Source: Candidatus Krumholzibacteriota bacterium (GTDB lineage Bacteria; Krumholzibacteriota; Krumholzibacteriia; JAJRXK01). Taken from it: DNA of 64,000 nucleotides. Position numbers and translations under genes: made by a program. This document shows, piece by piece, positions 59,028 through 64,000 of the stretch; within the stretch, counting starts at the first letter, position 1, and the number at the start of each line of letters is the position of its first letter. The stretch is taken from positions 1 through 64,000 of the forward strand of contig JAJRXK010000005.1 of assembly GCA_024276305.1 (NCBI GenBank), written 5' to 3'. The notes beneath the pieces were generated by a model. That model worked only from the letters and a program-made list of their open reading frames with translations, ran no database searches and was not told the DNA's origin.

Positions 59028-59910
59028 CCGAGCCACGCAGTCGTTGGCCTCGCCGGTCCCTGCGGAGATGCAGGATCTACTCGCGAGCTTTCAGGACATT
59101 CCCACGATCCCAGAAGTTCTGGCGCGGGTATGGCAGCTCGTCGACGACCCGAATTCCAGTGCTTCCGACCTCGAAAAGGTCGTCTCCATGGAGCCGCCGC
59201 TTGCGGCCAAGGTGTTGCGACTGGCCAACAGCCCCTATTACGGGGGACGCGGACGGGTGCAGGACGTGCAGATGGCGATCACCAGCCTGGGTTTCCAGAC
59301 CCTCCGTAACCTGGCCATCTGTCTCAGCGTGGCGAGTTCGTTGGGCAATCCCCGGCCCCAAGCATCCATCGTCGATCATCGAGCCCTCTGGCAGCACAGC
59401 GTGGCGGTGGCCGTACTCGCTCGAGCTCTCGCGGCGGAGGTGGGCGCGGTGGAGGCGGACGAGGTGTTCACGGCCGGCTTGCTCCACGACCTGGGGAAGT
59501 TCGTGATCAGTCTGGGGTGTCCCGACGCCTATCCCAAGGTGGTACGCCAGCATCAGGTGGAGGGCGTGACTCTTCCCCAGGCCGAGCGGGCGATCCTGGG
59601 CTTCGATCATGCGGACCTGGGCCGGGCCTTTGCCGAACGTTGGCGCTTCCCCGAGCGCTTGCAGACGCTGATCCACTCCCACCACGTCGCCCCTACCGGG
59701 GGAATGGAGCGGGCCAAGCATGTCTTGCGGTTGGCCGATGCCCTGAGCTATGAATTGCGACCAGTGCGGATTCTGGGAATCGAAGAAGAGCACGCGGTGG
59801 ATCCGCGGGATCTGGACCAGCTGGGTCTCACACCGGAGTGGGTCGACGACGCACGCGAACGACTCGCGGCGCGTGTGTGCGAGGCCCAGGAGTTCATGAA
59901 CCTGCTGTAG
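59020..59910 (+). CDS. HDOD-domain signalling protein, second copy
   Basis: A 296-aa paralogue of the preceding gene: IPTIPEVLARVWQLVDDPNS, EPPLAAKVLRLANSPYYGGR, AITSLGFQTLRNLAICLSVA and AGLLHDLGKFVISLG. The TTG start lies within the end of the upstream gene, suggesting coupled translation and perhaps a heterodimer. Confidence 0.86.
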   Translation: MSDRATQSLASPVPAEMQDLLASFQDIPTIPEVLARVWQLVDDPNSSASDLEKVVSMEPPLAAKVLRLANSPYYGGRGRVQDVQMAITSLGFQTLRNLAICLSVASSLGNPRPQASIVDHRALWQHSVAVAVLARALAAEVGAVEADEVFTAGLLHDLGKFVISLGCPDAYPKVVRQHQVEGVTLPQAERAILGFDHADLGRAFAERWRFPERLQTLIHSHHVAPTGGMERAKHVLRLADALSYELRPVRILGIEEEHAVDPRDLDQLGLTPEWVDDARERLAARVCEAQEFMNLL

Positions 59911-59927
59911 GTTCACGAGGAATGATC

Positions 59928-60320
59928 ATGCAAAGCTCGAACCCTGCTATCCGCGCCCTGATTGCCGACGATGAGGCCTTCATTCGGCAGGTGCTCGAGA
60001 AAATGCTCGTGCGCCTGGGGGTCGACGTAGTGGCTTCGGCGGAGAACGGCCGCCAGGCCATCGAATTGTACCAGCAGCATCAGCCAGACATCGTCATCCT
60101 CGACATCGCGATGCCAGAGATGGATGGTCTCGAGACCTTGAGCGCCCTCCTCGAAAAGGACCCCGAGGCCAGGGTTCTGATGTGTACGAGCTTCAGCAGC
60201 AAGCAGTATGTGGTCGAGGCGGTGAAGATCGGAGCCAAGGGCTATCTGAACAAGCCCTTCGATCTGGAGAAGATTCGAGAGAAGATCAGCAAGATCACCG
60301 GCGTGGGATCGCCGAGCTGA
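59928..60320 (+). CDS. CheY-like single-domain response regulator
   Basis: A 130-aa receiver with the acidic pair DDEAFIRQ near the N-terminus, phospho-acceptor in IVILDIAMPEMDGLET, and the conserved Thr and Lys (VLMCTSF; GYLNKPFD). The D-x-x-MPEMDG pattern and the position between HDOD genes and a flagellar regulator fit a motility signal carrier. ATG at 59928 was chosen for CGAGG seven bases upstream. Confidence 0.9.
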   Translation: MQSSNPAIRALIADDEAFIRQVLEKMLVRLGVDVVASAENGRQAIELYQQHQPDIVILDIAMPEMDGLETLSALLEKDPEARVLMCTSFSSKQYVVEAVKIGAKGYLNKPFDLEKIREKISKITGVGSPS

Positions 60321-60337
60321 GTCCCTCCGCCGGCCTC

Positions 60338-60366
60338 TTGACACCTCTGGTCGGCCCGCGCAATCT
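60338..60366 (+). promoter_or_regulatory. Possible sigma-70 promoter of the FleQ-like gene
   Basis: A perfect TTGACA (60338-60343) with CAATCT 17 bases on (60361-60366). The -10 is weak. It is the only candidate before the regulator gene at 60411 and would place it at the top of the cascade. Confidence 0.35.
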
Positions 60367-60410
60367 AGGTCTTCGGGCCTCTCCCGCCGGGGATCCCTTC
60401 CTCTCATCCG

Positions 60411-61952
60411 ATGCCGAGAACCGTGGACCAACCCCAAGTTGTCGTTCTCAGTTTCGATCCTCTGTTGCGCGCGAGAGTGCACCAGGCACTCTCGGCTTCG
60501 GCCCGGATCGTGGTGTTCGAGGAAGAGGCTCGGGCGATGAGCCATGCGCGCAACGGCGGAGCGGGCGTCTTCGTGGTCGATGCTCGCGAGAGGGCGAACC
60601 TCGCCGAAGGCTACGTGCGGCGATTGATGGGCCTCGATCAGCCTCCCGAACTCCTGGTGCTCGTCGCCGATGACTCCGTGCGCAATCCGGAGTTGAGGCG
60701 GGAGAACTACTACACCTCGGACATCGCCGACGAAGCCTTCTCCGAGCAGCTCCGGCGCCTGCTCTCCTTGCACGAGCTTCGCCGTCGCAGCGGCATCGTG
60801 GGTCGGTCTCCGGCGATCCAGGAATTGTTGGCCACGGTGGTCCAGGTCGCCCCCCTCGACCTGCCGGTGCTGATCCACGGGGAGAGCGGCACCGGCAAGG
60901 AGATGGTGGCGCGGGCCCTTCACGAGATGAGTCGCAGGTCGGAGGGCCCCTTCGTCTCCATCAATGTGGGGAGTCTGGCCGAAACCCTTCTCGAGAGCGA
61001 GCTCTTCGGTCACGAGCGAGGTTCCTTCACCGGCGCGGTCCAACAGCATCGCGGGGTCTTCGAGAGGGCGCGCGGGGGCACACTGCTCTTGGACGAGTTG
61101 GGGGAGATCTCGCCGGCCATGCAGGTGAAGCTCCTCCGGGTCCTCGAGTCCAACGAATTCCAGAGAGTGGGAGGCAGCGAGACTCTGCACGCGGACGCGC
61201 GGATCATCGCGGCCACCCACCGAGACCTGAAAGAGGAGATGCGCCAGGGGAGGTTTCGAAGCGATCTCTACTATCGATTGAAGGTCGTGAAGATCGAGAT
61301 TCCTCCTCTTCGCGACCGCCCCGACGACGTCCTGGTTCTGGCTCAACACTTTCTGGAGCTGGCCAACGAACAGCATGGTCTGCAACGTCGCGGGTTCACG
61401 GTCGAAGCGATGCGCAGGCTGCGGGCCCACGCCTGGCCCGGAAACATCCGCGAGTTGCGGAATGTCGTCGCTTCGATGGCAGTGATGGCGCGCGGCGAAT
61501 ACCTCGGAGAAGAAGATCTTCCCGCCGACTTCCAGGAGCATGGGCCGGGGGGCGGCTTTTATCCGGTGCCCACGGGTTCGGTCTACGGAGAGGAAGGGCG
61601 GGCCGCGGACCAGCTGCTGACGTCGACTCTCTTGCAGATGTTGACGGATCTCAAGGAGATCACGCGCCGTCTGGAGCGGATCGAAGCCCGATTGGACCGC
61701 CAAGCTGCCGCACCCGCCGTGAGTCCGGTCGAAGTGCGGGGGAGGGTGGAGCTCCCGGGTCGGGAGGTCGCCGCCGCCGAGGCCGAATTCACGCCTCTGG
61801 CCGGAGAGGCCCCCAACGACCTGCCCGGCGCGGAACGTGCTCTGATCGAAGCGACGCTCCGGCAGTTCGAGGGGAATCGGAGGAAGGCGGCGCAGCAATT
61901 GGGCATCAGCGAGAGGACTCTCTACCGAAGGATCCAGAAGTATGGTCTCTGA
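60411..61952 (+). CDS. FleQ-like sigma-54 activator with degenerate receiver
   Basis: A 513-aa protein: an N-terminal receiver-like domain (1-115) lacking the phospho-Asp pattern, an AAA+ domain with Walker A GESGTGKE, sigma-54 loop GSFTGA (a conservative variant), Walker B TLLLDELGEI, and a Fis-type helix-turn-helix (RRKAAQQLGISERTLYRRIQ). About 110 residues of linker with a coiled coil separate AAA+ and helix-turn-helix. Unphosphorylated activators of this layout (FleQ, FlrA) head polar flagellar cascades. It has no kinase partner next to it. Confidence 0.82.
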   Translation: MPRTVDQPQVVVLSFDPLLRARVHQALSASARIVVFEEEARAMSHARNGGAGVFVVDARERANLAEGYVRRLMGLDQPPELLVLVADDSVRNPELRRENYYTSDIADEAFSEQLRRLLSLHELRRRSGIVGRSPAIQELLATVVQVAPLDLPVLIHGESGTGKEMVARALHEMSRRSEGPFVSINVGSLAETLLESELFGHERGSFTGAVQQHRGVFERARGGTLLLDELGEISPAMQVKLLRVLESNEFQRVGGSETLHADARIIAATHRDLKEEMRQGRFRSDLYYRLKVVKIEIPPLRDRPDDVLVLAQHFLELANEQHGLQRRGFTVEAMRRLRAHAWPGNIRELRNVVASMAVMARGEYLGEEDLPADFQEHGPGGGFYPVPTGSVYGEEGRAADQLLTSTLLQMLTDLKEITRRLERIEARLDRQAAAPAVSPVEVRGRVELPGREVAAAEAEFTPLAGEAPNDLPGAERALIEATLRQFEGNRRKAAQQLGISERTLYRRIQKYGL

Positions 61953-61962
61953 TCCTCGGCCG

Positions 61963-62021
61963 TCCCCCTTCGGGGGAAGCACATTCGGCGCTGGCCCCGT
62001 GGGACCCTTTGTGGGTATAAT
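61963..62021 (+). promoter_or_regulatory. Hairpin and TATAAT box before the PorV-like gene
   Basis: TCCCCC-TTC-GGGGGA (61963-61977) is a short hairpin after the regulator gene without a T tract. TATAAT (62016-62021) is a perfect -10 box, but no good -35 precedes it. The leader to the TTG at 62125 would be about 95 nt. Confidence 0.4.
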
Positions 62022-62124
62022 GACGAAGGTTCTCGCTCGAATGCAGATTTCCAGTCTCGCCCGCCCGTTGGCTGCCACCCCTTCGACCACTGACCCGTAC
62101 CATCCCCTGTCGGAGGACGATGCT

Positions 62125-63216
62125 TTGCCTAGCAGCTTTCTGACCTTGGCCCGCCGCGGGGTTGTTGTTTCGTTGGTACTCGCTGCCACCCTGTTGGGGT
62201 TGGACTCTCCAGCATCGGCGACTCGTTTCGCCGGGGCCTTCATGGCCGATGGAGGGGGAGCCCGTGCAATGGGAATGGGAAGTGCATTCGTGGCCGTGGC
62301 CGACGATGCGAGTGCGGCCTTCTGGAATCCGGCGGGACTTCTCAACGCTCCCACTCGGCAGGTCATCGCCATGCACAGCGAGCGTTTCGGAGACCTCATC
62401 GACCGCGACTACGTGAGCTACGTGCAGCCACTGAAGGGTTCGGGTGCCTGGTCTCAGGGCGCATTCGCGTTCAGTGTGATCCACCTGGCAGTCGACGACA
62501 TCCCCTTCACCGCGAACCTCACCTCTCTTCTCGACGACAATGGCGATGGAATCGTTGACGAGACCGAAGTGCTGGATCTCCTCGATCCGGTGATCCAAGA
62601 CCAGATCCAGTTCAAGACGGACCGGGAACTTGCCTTCATGGCCTCCTATGCCCGCACTCTGGGCGCGTGGCAGGTCGGGGGTACCGCGAAGTTCATTCGG
62701 CAGAGCGTCGGCGAATTCTCTTCCTTCGGAGTGGGAGTGGACCTCGGCCTCTTGCGCCGGGATTGGTGGCGCGCCCTCGATGTGGGAGTCAAGCTTCAGG
62801 ACATCACCAGCACCTACCTCAGCTGGAGCACGGGGCGGAACGAGACCATCTCTCCGGTGGTGACCCCCGGCGCATCCTACGATTGGCGATTCCCGGACCT
62901 GGGTCTGGCGGTGACCGCGTCGGGAGCCATGGAGATCCACTTCGACGGACGAGGAAATCGTGTGGATCAATTCGGCTATCAGGCCTGGGGGGGCTTCTTC
63001 GAGGACGTGAGTTCGAATCTCTTTCTGGGAGTCGAGACCTCGCTCCGGGACCGGGCCTACTTGCGTTTCGGAAGCCACGGCGGTTTCGATGCTCCCAATC
63101 TCACCTTCGGGGTGGGACTGGAACTGAGCCGTTTCCGGGTCGACTATGCTCACGCAGGAGATGTGTTGGACATCCAGGAGAGCACCCATCGGGTCAGCGT
63201 GGGAGTGGACTTCTAG
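62125..63216 (+). CDS. PorV/PorQ-family outer membrane protein
   Basis: A 363-aa beta-barrel protein with a signal peptide (1-32, GVVVSLVLAATLLGLDSPAS). The N-terminal signature AMGMGSAFVAVADDASAAFW followed by NPAGLL is that of the PorV/PorQ (UPF0164, FadL-like) family, which in Bacteroidetes serves type IX secretion or transport. An Asp-rich loop DDNGDGIVDETE (137-148) resembles an EF-hand. TTG at 62125 was chosen because CGGAGGA lies seven bases upstream and it yields an ideal signal peptide. No other type IX gene is in the window. Confidence 0.82.
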   Translation: MPSSFLTLARRGVVVSLVLAATLLGLDSPASATRFAGAFMADGGGARAMGMGSAFVAVADDASAAFWNPAGLLNAPTRQVIAMHSERFGDLIDRDYVSYVQPLKGSGAWSQGAFAFSVIHLAVDDIPFTANLTSLLDDNGDGIVDETEVLDLLDPVIQDQIQFKTDRELAFMASYARTLGAWQVGGTAKFIRQSVGEFSSFGVGVDLGLLRRDWWRALDVGVKLQDITSTYLSWSTGRNETISPVVTPGASYDWRFPDLGLAVTASGAMEIHFDGRGNRVDQFGYQAWGGFFEDVSSNLFLGVETSLRDRAYLRFGSHGGFDAPNLTFGVGLELSRFRVDYAHAGDVLDIQESTHRVSVGVDF

Positions 63217-63852
63217 TTGGCGCCGGCGCCGCGACTGGTCCTCATCACCCCTCCTTCGGGAGAGATCGAAGAAGTCGAGGGGCTCTTGGGCGCGGCGGCG
63301 CAGACCGTGGATCTGCTGGTGCTGCGCTGGCCGAAGCTGAGCGTGGCCGAAGTCGTCTCGCGGATTCGTCGACTCCTCCAGATCGAGCCCCGTCCTCCCC
63401 TGGCCGCTCACGGCCGCTTCGATCTCGCATTGAGTCTGGGCCTCGAGGGAGTCCACCTCGGCGAAGGGGATCTCCCTCCTGCGCTGGTCCGATCCCAGGC
63501 TCCGGACTTGGTCATCGGATGCTCTCGCCACGATCCGGCCGGAGTGGGTCGAAGTCGGGCGGCGGACTACTGCACGGTGAGCCCCTTCGCTCCCACTCTC
63601 TCCAAGCCCGGCGCTGCACCGCTGACGAGGGCGGAGTTCGTGCGGTGCTGTGCCAGTGAAGGGCCGGCGGTTCTGGCCCTGGGCGGAGTGGATTCCTCCA
63701 ATGCCACCGAGGCCCTGGACTGTGGCGCCGCGGGCATCGCCACCATTCGAGGCGTCTTCGGCCGCTCCGATCCCGAGGCGGCTCTTTACGAACTCCGCGA
63801 GATGGTCGGCGACGAGGATCTCAGTTCGAGGTCTCCGGAGGCCGAAGCCTGA
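63217..63852 (+). CDS. ThiE/TenI-like thiamine phosphate synthase family protein
   Basis: A 211-aa TIM-barrel protein. Features of the family: LVLITPP at the N-terminus, GVHLGEGDLP, GCSRHDPAG, ADYCTVSPFAPTLSKPG and VLALGGVDSSNATEALDCGA. ThiE joins the thiazole and pyrimidine parts of thiamine; the variable substrate positions here and the lack of other thiamine genes leave open a TenI-like role. It starts with TTG on the base after the PorV-like stop. Confidence 0.75.
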   Translation: MAPAPRLVLITPPSGEIEEVEGLLGAAAQTVDLLVLRWPKLSVAEVVSRIRRLLQIEPRPPLAAHGRFDLALSLGLEGVHLGEGDLPPALVRSQAPDLVIGCSRHDPAGVGRSRAADYCTVSPFAPTLSKPGAAPLTRAEFVRCCASEGPAVLALGGVDSSNATEALDCGAAGIATIRGVFGRSDPEAALYELREMVGDEDLSSRSPEAEA

Positions 63853-64000
63853 GCCGATCTCCGGGCCGAATGGTGGAGGTCGGACGCAAGCCGTTCCAAC
63901 CCAAGAGGTCGCTCAGGGGGATCCCGAACTTCCTCCCGATTCCACTGAGGGTGTCGCTTCGGCGGACGGTGTAGGTCGCGGGACCGGTGGTGGACTGGCT
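63821..64000 (-). CDS. LysM-domain protein, C-terminal end, partial
   Basis: The last 59 codons of a gene that enters from the right edge on the minus strand. They encode a LysM peptidoglycan-binding motif (YTVRRSDTLSGIGRKFGIPL, then SDLLGWNGLRPTSTIRPGDR and LRLRP) and end at TGA 63823-63821. A lytic transglycosylase or amidase with C-terminal LysM is likely. The 3' end overlaps the ThiE-like gene by 32 bases, in convergent orientation. Confidence 0.8.
   Translation of the reverse strand, partial: SQSTTGPATYTVRRSDTLSGIGRKFGIPLSDLLGWNGLRPTSTIRPGDRLRLRPPETSN

Noticed and set aside
1..64000. CRISPR arrays, insertion sequences, prophage genes
   Set aside because: No regularly spaced repeats, transposase or phage-type genes were seen; the window reads as stable core chromosome.

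Overview
The window is a GC-rich (roughly 65% by eye), gene-dense piece of a bacterial chromosome, dominated by a nearly complete polar-type flagellar gene cluster. Several genes point to an uncultured lineage of the Fibrobacteres-Chlorobi-Bacteroidetes (FCB) superphylum, such as Krumholzibacteriota- or Eisenbacteria-like bacteria: an 'alternative bacterial GlmU' protein (298-1650), a PorV/PorQ-type outer membrane protein (62125-63216) and a 31-residue AURKAIP1/COX24-like basic protein (6699-6794). The phylum cannot be fixed from this sequence alone. Many adjacent genes overlap by ATGA or GTGA, so translational coupling is the rule.

Layout. 1-240: the 3' end of a tmRNA-like gene and its terminator. 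298-2384: the GlmU-like protein and a pterin-binding protein. 2689-6128: a compact bacterial microcompartment (BMC) locus with one hexamer, one tandem-domain trimer, three pentamer proteins and one CoA-acylating aldehyde dehydrogenase, but no signature enzyme. 6293-10957: HU, the tiny basic protein, RNase R, a PilZ protein and a degenerate sensor kinase. 11100-20132: a sigma-54 promoter, then flgF-G-A-H-I-J-N-K-L, fliW and csrA. 20148-23799 (minus strand): a FliT-like gene, fliS, fliD, flaG and fliC, with a sigma-28 promoter before fliC. 23990-26058: an acetyltransferase and a GT2 glycosyltransferase, candidate flagellin modifiers. 26056-30334: a sigma-28 promoter with a structured leader, flgM, then a histidine kinase/NtrC pair. 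30546-40367: a sigma-54 operon with a TPR protein, a coiled-coil protein, a second kinase/NtrC pair, flgB, flgC, fliE, fliF, fliG, fliH, fliI and fliJ. 40458-49839: motE-like, fliK, flgD, flgE, flbD, motA, motB, fliL, fliM, fliN and fliO. 49962-58142: fliP, fliQ, fliR, flhB, flhA, flhF, fliA and three small proteins. 58179-61952: two HDOD proteins, a CheY-like receiver and a FleQ-like regulator. 62125-64000: the PorV-like protein, a ThiE-like protein, and a LysM protein running off the right edge on the minus strand.

The flagellar genes form a readable cascade: a FleQ-like regulator with its own putative sigma-70 promoter; sigma-54 promoters (strong matches at 11100, 30575 and 40458, weaker at 49962) served by NtrC-type activators; then FliA (sigma-28) promoters before fliC and flgM. 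CsrA and FliW are encoded together, next to the flagellin locus.

The most unusual observation is that two conserved flagellar genes of the same operon, flgC and fliH, are each interrupted by a single in-frame TAG. The missing conserved C-terminus continues in the same reading frame after the stop. Elsewhere in the window TAG is clearly a normal terminator, so this is either local UAG readthrough, split subunits, or two coincident mutations or consensus errors.
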